Source: Opeltia flavorubescens
Taxonomy: Eukaryota > Ascomycota > Lecanoromycetes > Teloschistales > Teloschistaceae
Direction: 5' to 3'
Assembly: GCA_000442125.1 (NCBI GenBank)
Contig: AUPK01000175.1
Span: forward strand, 186,001-250,000
Length of the DNA: 64,000 nt
A program made the position numbers and the translations under genes. How positions within the stretch are numbered: the first letter of the stretch is position 1; the number at the start of each line of letters is the position of its first letter. Shown piece after piece: positions 1-11,646 of the stretch. The notes beneath the pieces are model-generated. The model searched no databases and had not been told where the DNA came from. It saw nothing but the letters and a program-made list of their open reading frames with translations.

Positions 1-2469
1 TTAAAGGAGTTAAGGGGGGCAGGGGGCGGGAGGTTTTCTACTTACCAGTAGAACACATCCCCACCGGTGAGCGAGACTGAAGTTTTGCTCCAGATTATGC
101 TCTACTTCCTTAGACGTCTCGCCAATGTCGCCGCATGTGATGGGGAAAAGAGGTCGATGTGTGTAATCTGCCACACACTCCGCTGTGCTTGTCTTACCCA
201 CGCCTGGTGCACCGTGTAGCAAAACAACGAGACCTTTCCCTTTGCCACGCACAAGATCGACTTGATGGTCTTCGTACTCGCTGCCGGCGAGGGAAGGCAT
301 ATTCTGCGGATCGTGGGTCCTGACAAGTGACTCCACAAGTCTTGCGACGCCTTGAGGAAGGATCAAGTTTTCGAAGCCGTCGTTATGACGCTCGAGTGGG
401 CGAACGTCGTCGATGTTTAAGAAATGCCACCGTCGACTACGGAGAACGAAGCCGTAGACTCTGTTCGGTAGGAGAAGCATCATATTCTGGGTTAAGTTCT
501 TGGTCAGGTCTTCGTTGCTGCTGATGGTCCGAAGGAGAGCGCCATTTGCCCGGATGAATTCGACGGTCCTTTGTCTATCGACTCTGTGATCATCAAACAT
601 GAGTCTGTCTTTGAAACAGTCCGTGCAGCCGGGAATACCGCATGCCTCTGTCTAGACCCATGATGTCAGCACTATTCGAGAGGCGCGGTTGGGGATCCAG
701 CGGTAATCGCAGCTGGTGGTGAACTTACGACGACCCTTGCATCATCCTCGATCCAAGATCGGAGTCCGAATTTCGGCGCATTCTTCGGATGTTTTCGATA
801 TGCCAAGGCAAAATCGATGATGACCTGACTGTCAATCTGAACGGAATACATGGATCAGCATTTGACAAGTCCATAGAATATTGAGATAGCTCACCTGCTC
901 CTGCGGCTCGCCAACACTGAGACCATTGTATTCGCGGTGAGGATACTCATTCGGAATCGCCAGCTCTCGGAATTTCTCGCCTCTTGCGAGCATCATAGCC
1001 ATGAATTGGTCGGCATTCTTGTGGAAGCGTAGAGGGTAGATTGGCAGATCGACAATGTTCTTCTCCCCTTCATACGATACCAGCTCCAGACGTTTCTCGA
1101 CCGGCCCGAACTTCTGTCCATCAAAGTCAAAGTAGAAGACATCTACTCTGAAGACGCTCATGGCACTGACAGCCTCTTCCTTATACACTGACTCGACGAG
1201 GTGCTGTGATCCCTCATGCCTTGTTGATATTTCTTTGACTGGTCTTCTGCTAGAGAAGAAGTCGGCGGCGGGAAGTATGGCCACCTGATAGAGTTCGAGG
1301 CTTCTTTCACTGGATTGGCTTTCCGCAACGACGAGATCTCCAGCCATGAATAGATGCCACATGTCTTGGAATGCAATTCTTTCCGCCTTGGACGAGCGTA
1401 GCAGCTCATGCTTGGCAAACACCTCTTTCATATCTTCCTTCAAGAAGTTGACGAGGATGCGCAGGTGAGTGATGGCTTCTGCTTGGGCGAGTAATTCTTC
1501 GGAAACCTCATGTCTGCATTCGTTGGGGTCAAAGTCTTGGGCAGCTTCGGTTTCGACGGTGTAACGTAAGTTCTCATCGAGAGAGTCTTTTCGGATGCTG
1601 CTGCTACGTGGGCGGCGGATAGTGGGACAGCGAAGATTTTCATCGAAGAAATCGATATAGCCTTTACATTGTTTCCCGAATCGGCATTGAGTATTCTCGG
1701 TAAAGCCGTGTTCAAGCTCGTCAAGGTAGTCGAGGATTTGTTCACGGTAGAAAAGCAAGACCTTGAAAGGGCGATGGATTATCAGGCGTGATGAGCTCGA
1801 GAAGGTTTGCTCCGTGATGATTTGTAATGCATTGATGATGTGGAATGATCGGATACGAATGCGTTCAATGTTCTTATGCTGGGTGATAGGTGCCTTAGGA
1901 ACTATCCTTTGTGGAGTATCGACAGCAGGCTGAGCAACCAAGGACTTCCGTCTGCTATTAGTGTGAGGCTTTTCGATGAGAACCTCGAGGATATTCGTGG
2001 CTCGAGAGGCATCTTCCAGGTATTCCTGCCAAGTCATCCATTGAATTTCGGTGCTCAACCCAGTCCGCTCGGAGGACTCGTCACCCTTTTCCCAGCTACT
2101 AGGCTGTCTCGAGAACTCGAGATTTCGAAGTTGATTTTCCAAAGAGTCGATCTTGTCAAGAAGCCGAGACTGGAGCTGGGGCGAAAGCTTCGCCAACTCA
2201 TCCTCATAGTTCTTGACTGGCGAAAGACCTGGACTTCGTGGAGGCTTTTCTTCTTTCGCCTGTCCTTTGTCTTGCTGATCAACTTTGAGGTTTTCGAAGC
2301 GAACAAAGGAGCTATTCCGCTGTGTTTTAGACTCTTCGACGCTAGGGACTGCATTTTCAGGAGAGAGTGGGGTTCGAGGGGTCGAGGTTAAACGTTTGCG
2401 TTGAGTAAGACGAATTTCATCTTCAGAGAGACTCTCATCAGATGACTGGCTGGACGAATTTGTGTCCAT
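1..2469 (-). CDS. Fungal AAA+ ATPase with DUF7025-like region, 3' end beyond the window
   Basis: The gene starts at 2469 and runs off the window start. Exons 2469-895, 836-729 and 651-46 join in phase (525, 36 and 202 codons) across GT-AG introns 837-894 and 652-728. A third intron starts at 45 and its acceptor lies outside. The first roughly 100 residues are polar and disordered with a short coiled coil. The middle (about residues 370-600, from VFYFDFDG through REYNGLSVGE) matches the pattern of the fungal DUF7025 region. A Walker A loop, GAPGVGKTS, sits near residue 710. The Walker B would follow the third intron, since the last exon breaks right after CVLL where these proteins continue LDEADVF. 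This is known as an uncharacterised fungal AAA family, probably an ATP-driven remodeller. The substrate is not predictable. Family call is secure, function is not. Confidence 0.85.
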
Positions 2470-3612
2470 GTTTCAAAGCCTGGATAGCTCGTGGAGGCTT
2501 GAGGTAATGAGTTGCGAAAATGATATACAGTCGAATGCCGTAGTCAAAGCATGCACCCTGAAGTTCAGAGACTGGCTTTAAATGATACGTTCAATGTTCG
2601 CGAGAGAATGACAAGAATCAAGAATGTCGGAAAGAAAGACAGATGTTCAAGGACTCCTTGAATACGCCGACATATGTCAGCACCTGCATGGCACAAACCG
2701 GTCTTTAATTGGTGACATGCTAGCTCCATGGCAGAAAAAGGCCAAGCCAGGGCTTCAAAGGCCACATTTTGTTGCCTGTCCAGTCGTACCGAATAGGATG
2801 CGAACGGGACCGGGGAGAGACAACCTCTACCCCCTCGAGGGCCCTTTCATCGGCATCCATGCCTGTGTACTCGGAACAAGCGTCTCTTCCAAGACTTGTC
2901 GCTATTGGTAGCCTCGTTTCCCCATGTTTGAGGGGTTCATTCTATCAGGGTTAAGAGCGATCCAGGCGCTGAACTGTACATGACAGGTGTGGTGGCGGAG
3001 CCTCGCGAAGTGATGCTCACATGGCCGGTGTAAAAAACATGAGGCTCTGCGATCGAGCTAAGCTGGTACTCGAAGTTTGACTGGCTGATACATCTACTAG
3101 TAGGCATGAGCTGAGAAGGGCGTGAATCCGGGTCGGAAAATGTGGGGGGACGCATGGGGAAGGTGTGATGAGGCTGCGAAAGCTAACTAGTACGCAAATA
3201 GTTAGCACAAAGTGTTCTTACAAAAACAGACTGACCGTGGAGACCGTTGAAAACTGTTAAACATGACTTGGGAAGAGCTGTAGCCTGAGATGGATGGGAT
3301 GGCTCCAGAGATTGAGTGCCTGTGATGACTAGAAAGGATTCTCGTTGGCACTTTTCTCTTCCCTGAGCGTTTGTGTCGTCGTGTGCTCCTCCCATGAGCA
3401 AGGCTGAGCTTTTTTGAACACCCATGCACTACCGATGCCAGGTAGAAGAGGCGTCTTTAGTCGCTCCGGTACCACACCAAAGTACCTGGGCGGTGGGCGA
3501 CTATACCTTTTCCCCGCAAGGAGGCTTGCACGCTGCCTGAAATACAACAGCTTCATGCTCGGTGCTACCATGGCGATTACAGACCTGCACTCACTATTAG
3601 CAAGTACACAAT
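2470..3612. other. Intergenic, no gene seen
   Basis: This is the shared upstream region of two divergent genes. Short open frames occur on both strands, but none shows domain-like composition or splice-consistent extension. Confidence 0.5.
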
Positions 3613-5721
3613 ATGTCAGAGTTCTCGAGAGAGGACAAGTGCGTCTCAACAGAATCATTGTGTGACGAGTCTTCGAGCTCGAAAGCTACTAAGGATGCTG
3701 CGGCTTATGCTGAAAAACATGTTACCGAAGACCTTCATCCGGTATTTGCCGAGCCAGGAATCAAATACGATACAAGAGATGACTGTTTCGCCGCTGAATA
3801 CGACGAAGACTACGATGAAGCGGCCTTGATCGATAGCGAACAAGCCTTCAAGGTTGCTTTGGAGCAATTTCAGCAAGGAGTCAAACCCAAATACCAATCG
3901 CAGATTAACCTTCATGAAATCCAGTCATGGGACGATGTGATTCAACATGCTAACAAAGCTCGCGAGAAATACACAGGTGTAGACAAGAAAGGTATTGCGA
4001 AGAAGATCAATGATAGACTTCGGACCTTTCAAACCGCGGCACCGGCTATACAGGCATGGTTGAAACTTCTCCCATCGACTTCCACGTATGGATCAGTCGT
4101 ATGCGGTGGTTTGACCATCATATTGGAGGTATACTTCAAGGAGCTGAGGCGTGCCGCCATGGGAGCTTACTGGTAGCAGGCGGCAGTCCGACTCAGGCAG
4201 CTCCGTAAAGAGACGTTGAACGCGCTTGATCAAATACCATTGTGTATCGAGAAAGCGGAATTTTTCATGCGGACCTATGGTTATCCCCATGTTAATGAAC
4301 AAGTGGGAACACTCTATGTAGCCATAATCGAGGCTCTGCTCCATATCCTGGAGTGGTACAAACGGGCTGCAGGATGTGAGTATGTCGACTGTGTTCAATT
4401 TGATGAAATTAACCTTGCGACTCCTGGTAGTGAAATACAAAAGCTCTCTCTGGAGGGGTCCTGCTTACGAAGAGGAGATGAAAAAGAAGATGAAGAAAAT
4501 CGAGACAGCGTCACAAGCAATGAATGACCGAGCCGATGAGAGAAAGCAAGTCAGATTGAAAGAAATCAGAGATGCTACGGTGTACAGTAGGTTATCTCTT
4601 AGGAATGATTTAGATTCCAAGACTGAGAATTGTACCAGCAAAGGATCAGGTTGGAGAGTTGAAGATACTTGCCATCGAAGCACGCAATCATCTGTATGCT
4701 GTCTTAAAGGATACCGAGATTTTGCAAGAAGCCCTGCAGAGTAGGTGTCTGGTCCAGCTTCTTACATCACAAGGCTGAGCTATCTAGGCTGGAGGGAATC
4801 TAGAATAGCAAAAGAGGCTCGAAGGGCGAGTAGAGATCAGGCGGCCCTCGACCACGAAGGTAAGCAGAGGCAGTCCGCGATTGTGACCCTGCATGCTGAG
4901 AAGTGTACGAAGAGGCGAACAGAGCCGCGAAAGATTCACTTCTTGCGCAGCTGGCCTCTACTCATACCGATCCAACTCGTGATATGGAGATGGTGCTCGG
5001 TCATATCACTTCAATGACTCTCGGGGATCAAGACAGAGTAGAGGCGATAATCGAGAATCCAGTGATGGAAGACTGGCTACTGAATCCTCGCTTCGGAGGG
5101 CTACTGATCCATGGTAACGGTCGACGCCATGATGCCATCTCTCCGACATCAGTAGCATGCGCCTTGCTGGTCCACGTCTTTTCGAAAAAACTACAGTTCC
5201 CAACCCTGTACTGGTTCTGTGGGTTGCATAACTTCGGGCCTGGTGGGAATCCTTTAGGTATGCTGCGTAGTCTGATCTGCCAGCTTCTTCGTTTGCCCTG
5301 CTGTACATGCAGTGTGGATGATCAAAACGGGTTGGACGTACAGGACGTGAAGAAGCTCCTGAGGCTTTTCCAGAAATTACTCCGACAATCATCCGGCGGA
5401 TTTCCGATTGTCTGTGTTCTAGATGGTGTTTCGTTTTATGAGAGCAGACATCAAGCCGATAATATGACCAGGATCACAAGAGGTTTAGCAACCTTCGCAA
5501 GGTCCGACCCGTCAAAGCTGATCTTGTTACTGGCCAGCCCGATCAGGACGAGCCACATCTCACTTCAACCAGATACGGCTCGGTGTCTTACGGTTCTCGA
5601 GGCTTCAGACCATGTCAGTGGGGCCAAAGTGGGACTGAACAGTCGCCGCATCATGTCATTTACAGAGCAGAGGGTGAGAAGATTTTCGGAAAGCCTGACA
5701 GGTCGTAGGAACTCTAGATAG
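3613..5721 (+). CDS. Fungal STAND-like protein (N-terminal helical domain plus degenerate NTPase)
   Basis: A six-exon model joins in phase to 621 residues: 3613-4128, 4177-4375, 4431-4586, 4639-4740, 4788-4859 and 4901-5721. The TAG at 4174 that seems to end the first frame is the last three bases of a 48-base intron (GTATAC to GGTAG). Splicing restores LTIILE-QAAVRLR, which fits the family. Residues about 60-290 resemble the helical N-terminal region of fungal NACHT/STAND proteins (VYGSVVCGGL-type motif). The C-terminal half resembles their NTPase part (GLLIHGNG, then FCGLHN, then IVCVLDGVSFYE as a Walker-B-like strand), but no GxxxxGK[ST] loop is present. ATP hydrolysis is therefore doubtful. 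The piece around 4741-4800 is the least certain junction, because other frames there also read well. It may be a decaying receptor-like gene. No WD or ankyrin sensor is attached. Confidence 0.6.
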
Positions 5722-6177
5722 TGGGAACAAATACCGAGGTTTCCATAATGGCTGTGAACCGTCGAATTACATCATGAGGACTGGAGGTTTTCGTCTGACG
5801 TGTTTGTACTTCCGATATTGTGAAGGGCATCTCACTCAAAATGCTTATTGAAGCAGCCATCGGGAGAGAGATTTGATGAACTGCGGCTTGTTGATAAAGA
5901 AGACAATATGGTGCGATACAACCATGCAGTGTTGAGGAAGAATTTACAATTGGGTAAACAGAGCACTAACCCAAATCGGAGCTCTTTGGGCTGATAAATC
6001 CGCTATCGCCGAATCATGACGTACGCCTGACATGCTGATATCGACGTACCGAAGTGCAAGTCGAGGTACTAATTGAAATACCGATCCAGTGACATCTTAA
6101 TCATTACTACCATTCTCATTATCTTGTGCTCTAATCCCTAGACTTTTCAAACTCTATCAATTGATAACCCTCACACA
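5722..6177. other. Intergenic, promoter of the hydrolase gene
   Basis: No coding frame is supported here. The last 60 bases before the ATG at 6178 are pyrimidine- and CA-rich, as usual for a fungal leader. Confidence 0.4.
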
Positions 6178-7421
6178 ATGGCTCTCCAAAGCGACCTTAC
6201 CCTCAATGCCCCACAATTCGACTCCAAAACAGGCAGCGCCGAGATCAAGAAATTCAACGAATTCGTCATGGACCTAATGGCATCAGGGCCGAAATGGTTT
6301 CAAGTAAAATTATTTTCCATTATTACTATGACTATCTACTCGTCCAGTCCGCTCGGGGAGTTAACGATCACTAACAAAAATTGGCCGAATGTCAGGTCGG
6401 AGCGTCCAAATACAGAGATATGCGCGTAAAAGGCGAAACCGTATTCCCTCCCGCCATTGTCCTGGATCGCGGTTTATCCTTCTCTGTCCCTTCGAGGGAA
6501 AAGGGTAGAGAGATTCCGTGTCGGGTTATGAGGCCTGAAGGTAAAAAGGAGCCACCGGTAGGATTGTTCATGTATATCCATGGTGGTGGATGGGTCTTGG
6601 GTTCGGAGTCGGAGTAAGGTTATATGCAATGACTCTGATTTGAGCTTTGGAGGATTGTCTCGTCTGCTGACTACCGCAGGAATGATGGCACCTTGACATA
6701 TCTCGCCGATAATGCAAATGTTGTTGTCCTTTCGGTGGGGTATCGATTAGCACCCGAGCACCCATATCCTCAAGGGCCGGAGGATTGCTATGATGTTGCG
6801 GAGTGGTTGATTGATTATGCGAATACGGAATTAGGAGCGCAGCTGCAGTTTATTGGAGGGGAGGTATGTTGTAGGATTTTTTTTTTTTGATTCGGGTACT
6901 ATTGGCTACAAATATTAATTGTTGTTGCACAACAGTCTGCGGGCGGCCACCTCTCTATGCTCACATACCTACATCTCGCCCGCTCGAGACCAGACTTCCA
7001 TCTCAAAGGGCTGGTCTTGAATTACGGAGTCTTTGATCTCTCCTTCCTGCCTCAAGTCCACAACTTCAAGACCCGCGATACTTTGATCCTCGATAAGGAA
7101 ACTATGGAGCATTTCCGCGAAGCCTTCTGTCCTGATATGTCTTTGGAGCAGCTGCGAGATCCGGCCATTTCACCTTTCTATTACGATTTCAGTGGGCTCC
7201 AATTACCGCCGGCGATATTCGCGTGTGGCACCGAAGACTGCTTGCTGGATGATACGGTCATGATGTCTGCCAAATGGCAGATGTACGGTGGGAAGGCGGT
7301 TGTCAATATATATCCCGGCGCGCCTCATGGCTTTACGCTGTTCCCGCATGAGCACTGTCCGGAGGCGAAACAAGGACTTGATGCAAATTGTGCGTTTATT
7401 ACCGCTTATACACAAAGCTAA
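6178..7421 (+). CDS. Alpha/beta hydrolase fold-3 esterase/lipase
   Basis: Four exons (6178-6303, 6396-6613, 6680-6863, 6936-7421) join in phase to 337 residues, with clean GT-AG introns. The oxyanion-hole motif HGGGW lies near residue 106. The nucleophile elbow GESAGG is created exactly across the last splice junction (GGE then SAGG, about residue 177). The acid is likely the Asp in CGTEDCLLDD and the base the His in GAPHGF near the C-terminus, so the triad is complete. The protein has no signal peptide, so it is probably cytosolic. Members of the hormone-sensitive-lipase-like group hydrolyse short acyl esters or act in secondary metabolism, and the substrate cannot be told here. It is convergent with the caleosin gene, and their stop codons overlap. 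Confidence 0.9.
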
Positions 7422-8212
7422 AGCTCTCTATCGCTTCCTATTCGCCCTGTATCTTCTCCTAGCTCCCAAGTCTTCCATGTGCCGTTGTACCAGAGAGTAT
7501 CCGTCCAGTCCTTCCAACCATAGCCCTGCGTCCAACCGCCTTCCCCTTTTATCCTCTCTTCTCGGATCCTCCAGAATAGTGTCCCGTCGTACATCGCCCT
7601 TAGATCCTCCTTCCAGACCCTACCATCTCGTTGCAGTAAGAGCCATGTAGTCCACCACTCCATAGCTGCGAAGCTCCACCCTGCTGGATCGGCGGCGACA
7701 CGATTCCTCGCATGCAGACGCACCAAATCTCCTACTCCTAAACTACCTTCTTTCTCCAACCCTGTGGTATTGGTGCTTTCCGTCGCTCCCTCAATCTCAA
7801 CCACATGATTGCTGGAATCCATCTTCTCAAACATCTCATCGAACAGCCACGGCCGGAACCGACCATCAGAGTCATAGATTCCAGTATCGGAGCCGTGTTT
7901 CGCTTTGTGGATGCTGTTGGTGTAGATGCGGAAAAGAGGGTCAGGGAACCAACTGTGGCCGAGAGTGGTGGGGTAGGAGAAGAAGAAGGGGATTAGGAGA
8001 CCGCCGAGGGAGAAGATGATGCTGAATCCGAGAGCCCGGAAGCCATTGTAGATTTCGGGAGGTGTTATGATGCTGGACGGGCAGTGAGGTATTAGCTTTT
8101 ATCATCGCTGCGTGGGAAGAGGGTCTCACGAATCACCATTGGTATCCCAGAAGGCGACGTGAAGTTGCAGGGCAGTTAGGTTGGCTGGGAGGCTGGTGGT
8201 GAGGTTCGACAT
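7418..8212 (-). CDS. Caleosin family protein (lipid-droplet Ca-binding peroxygenase)
   Basis: Two exons (8212-8130 and 8072-7418) join in phase to 245 residues. Residues 23-34 form an EF-hand loop, DTNGD followed by SIITPPE, split by the only intron. Two conserved histidines that bind haem in caleosin peroxygenases are present: one in LQLHVAFWD (His 18) and one in IHKAKHGSDTG. A hydrophobic segment with prolines (IIFSLGGLLIPFFFSYP) follows the EF hand and corresponds to the lipid-droplet or membrane anchor. The C-terminal half keeps VRLHARNR and YDGTLFWRI, which mark the family. Expected role: lipid body association and hydroperoxide-dependent oxygenation of fatty acids. The start is the first ATG upstream of the EF hand, and a longer N-terminus was not found. 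Its TAG stop shares two bases with the stop of the opposing hydrolase. Confidence 0.9.
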
Positions 8213-8807
8213 GACAGGTTGCTGCACGAGTATCGGACCTGGACAGGTTGATCGGTCGGAGACTCATCAGGGGATGAAATGTTGCGAAGGATGTGGGAAA
8301 CTCGTCCACTGGAAGGGTAACGTCATGATATCCACAGATCCAGAGGCCCATATAGACCTTCTGGAGAGCAACCGTAAAAAGAACTTTTCAGCCTGCAGTA
8401 TCTATAAAAAATGACGCCGGAGAATATCATGGTGGTAATAATATCCAAGTAATGTAGTTCACGAAGCAGAAATGAGTGTGTCCAGGTTTCAAAGCTTTGT
8501 GCCCCTCCCCTGCTTATCTTATCGCAAAGCCCTGATCAGCAACGCTAGGTTCGGCCCGAGTCGGTCTTCGAAGCGCCGAAATCGGCACCGAAGTCCCATT
8601 GTTGGTTCCTTGCATAAGCCTATTCAAGGAATGATTATCGAGGTTTGTGTAGCACACGTGGCACTCTACCACTAGCAGCCTGTCTCATCGAATGATGGAT
8701 GATATTGACGAATCCCTCCTGGTCCGTTCTTCTCTCTCCTTCACTAGGCCCTCCCTGCCCGTGGAACTAGCAATCTTGGTGGCTGCCTCCGTCTTTTTGA
8801 TTTGAGC
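8213..8807. other. Divergent intergenic region
   Basis: It lies between the caleosin and methyltransferase starts and holds both promoters. No coding frame or repeat is supported. Confidence 0.4.
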
Positions 8808-9995
8808 ATGGCCTTGACAACGCCTGAGCATATGGTCTCGCTATCGGCTGGCGAAAACGGCTCATCGGTCAATGACCAAGCGCTTTCAGCGCAATATGAG
8901 ATACCACCTCCGGAGCCTCTCACCTCTTTCTCGTCGCTTAAGGACCGTATCAGGCATCATTACGAGCTCGCCTCAGAATACTATTACAATCTCTGGTATG
9001 CATATACCTGCTATCCGCTGGTAACTCACTAATAATGAGCCCAGGGGCGAGCATGTTCATCACGGCTATTTCCTAGGACCCGGAGACACCAAAGAACGTG
9101 CCCAACTTCGCCTGATAGAGCTTCTCGTTAATCGCGCCCAATTAGAAAAGGGCAGTAAGGTCCTCGATGTCGGATGCGGCCTCGGTGGCACGTCGCGCTA
9201 TTTAGCAACGAATCATGGCTGCCATGTCACTGGTGTGACTATCAGCGGCAAGCAGGTCGAGATGGCCATTGCACTGACCTTGGAGCAGGTCAAGGATCCC
9301 GCGTTCAAGGAGACCAGTGAAGCACCAATGAACGTCGGAAATGGTTCTGTACGTTTTATCGAGCTCGATGCTGAAGCGCTCGATATCTACTTTCCCAAAA
9401 CTCCGAATGGTGTTTTCGATTGTGTGTGGATATCGGAAGCTTTGAGCCATTTGCCCGACAAACAGCTCTTTTTTCGGAACGCGATGCAGTTACTCAAACC
9501 TGAGGGGAAGCTGGTGGTTGCAGATTGGTTTAAAGCAGAAGCTCTGACGGAAAAAGAGTTTGAGTCTGATATCAAGCCTATTGAAGGTATAGCGGCTCAG
9601 ATCCCGACACATCACGATTGGCTGACGGGGTACAGATGGCATGCTTCTCCCACCACTTTGCACGCAGTCCGGATACGTAAAGTATGCTCAAGAAGCAGGG
9701 CTGGGAGCCTTTTCCGAGCCCCTCGACATAAGTCGAAATGTCTCCAAGACATGGTAAGCCAAATAGCCAATCCCGCAGATTTAAATCGTCGTCTGGAAAT
9801 AATCTGACAGATTTTAGGGATATCTCATGGTCGCTAATCCAGTCACCGGCACTGTGGGCTTTTGCTTTCTCCCAGGGTCGAGATGCGATCGCTTTTCTGC
9901 AAGCCTTTCGTGCGATGAGACGAGGGTATGGTAATGGTACTTTTCGCTATGCTGTAATGGTGTTCGAAAAGCCCGCTAAAAGGGCTTCGAGATGA
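8808..9995 (+). CDS. SAM-dependent class I methyltransferase (sterol/tocopherol methyltransferase-like)
   Basis: Exons 8808-8995, 9045-9586, 9636-9753 and 9818-9995 join in phase to 341 residues. SAM-binding motif I, VLDVGCGLGGTSRYL, lies near residues 102-116. HVHHGYF before it and VWISEALSHL plus LLKPEGKLVVADWF after it are the later class I motifs. The splice-made stretch IEDGMLLPPL and the C-terminal ISWSLIQSPALWAFAF fit a fungal clade annotated as gamma-tocopherol or sterol C-methyltransferase-like. That clade is mostly linked to small lipophilic substrates, but the acceptor is unknown. The ATG at 8808 is chosen because the earlier frame opening is not an ATG. It has no pathway neighbours here, so it is a stand-alone enzyme. 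Confidence 0.88.
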
Positions 9996-11646
9996 GTCAT
10001 GACTTTAATACATCCCCTGCTATGGCACTAGGAATATGGGTTGCCCAGTCTTTTGATCTATTCTTCTTTATCTGCCACACATGCTCATAGTTGGTTTTAC
10101 TGCCTGGATATCACACCTACATCTCGGGCTACGAAGATCACGAATTATGGGTGTAATGGTCTCAGGAGCTCCTGTAATGAAAAATGCAGGTGAAGCGCGC
10201 CAAGCGTTCTGATGGCATGAGTAGCAGGGGTGGGATATATGCTCGGAGGATCAGGACTGTCCGGATGCTTTCGACACCCTAAAGTACCCTCACGAGACGC
10301 TTGCTTTATTGAGAACACGCGCATTGAGGTGTTTGATCGCTGAATACATTCATGTATCTAGACCTCGACGCTCCTGGATCCAACATACATGCATCAAAAC
10401 TACACCCGTCAGACTCGGGATCAAGCATGCTCCCTGTCAAGTTGCAGAATGCTTGTGGCATAACTATTTTGTGTAGAAGAGATTAATTGCTGATATGAGA
10501 TCAGAAAATCCCAAGCCAGGGCATTGGACGCTAAGCCTAGGTAAGAATATGTGCTAGGCCCAATTCGGTAATCATGCTTTCCAACTACAACACCCAACCC
10601 TATCACTTCGGATAATAAGGTTTTGATTGAAGGCTCACAACCTCCAATCATTGAAGCCATCCAGAGAGCTGAAATGCTCAATTTGCAGACTAGAAACGTA
10701 TCAAACTCAGGTTGGCTATCTTTCTTGGCAGTCCTACAGCCTGCATATGCAAGAAGACATGCATATATGACACGCTACTTTGATAGGATATTATAGAATG
10801 AGTCACTGAGCTAGCTGTGCACTTACTTAGTAAATGGAATCTATGTCGTCAAACAGCGATTGGACGAAGAGATACTTGACGCGAAAATGGGTACCAGTCC
10901 AGCAACAAATGTCGACGCAGCATTTCTGTTTCAATCATCTCTCATCTGTCGTTCCATGGTCGTTCCTTATCATCGGGTCTTTGGATTACTTTCACAATGA
11001 TGAAAGTCACCGCTCCACGTCATCCCTATTGCCTAAAGTCAAAGCGGCTTCCATTGCATTAAAATCGGCCATCTGCAGGAAGAACGAATCTAGCGGTCTA
11101 GTGACGTCTGGAGTTGAGCTCGCAACCGAGCTCCCCCCCCAGGGCATGTATCCCTTCTCTTTCAAGGACCTTTACAACCCGGACGGAAACCCTGTCACTG
11201 CTGGGATAAGCGAAAACCCGCATACGACCAATTACTTTTCGAAATCTACTTAATGACAGAAGATGCCCTAAATGTCGACAGGTGGGTCCGAGATGCTGGA
11301 AATCAAGTTCCGTTATTTCTACGTGGATCACGATTTGCGGACGTGAAATCAAGCGCGTTCCCCACGCGCACGGAGCCCGACTTCTATTTTCCAACGCACA
11401 TCCAGATCGGTTCGTGATTTCTTACGTGAACATGGATCCTGCAAAGTAAAGAATTCAACACACGTCAGATAAAATCAGATCTACTGACCTCTGGGAGAAC
11501 TCTACCTTACGGATGGGCGCCGCATTTTCATCCTGGATCCTATGAATTTCCACTGATATACCACCTGAACTGCTTGTCGTGTCTGTTCACTCACGGTCCA
11601 ACACTACACCCGTGAAATCATACGACTTCGTTTCGCTTGACGTATT
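9996..11646. other. Gene-poor stretch
   Basis: No convincing gene. A 139-codon open frame at 10834-11253 (+) has no recognisable motif, and an overlapping minus frame at 11394-11098 is no better. The region may hold remnants too decayed to name. Confidence 0.4.

Noticed and set aside
4174-4176. In-frame TAG making the STAND-like gene look like a pseudogene
   Set aside because: It is the end of a GT-AG intron of 48 bases; removing it restores family-like sequence in phase.
6178-9995. Hydrolase, caleosin and methyltransferase as a biosynthetic cluster
   Set aside because: No core synthase, oxidoreductase set, transporter or regulator lies nearby, so three enzymes side by side are not enough.
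10834-11253. 139-codon plus-strand frame as a gene
   Set aside because: No motif, no start context and no splice-consistent extension; it overlaps an equally long minus frame.
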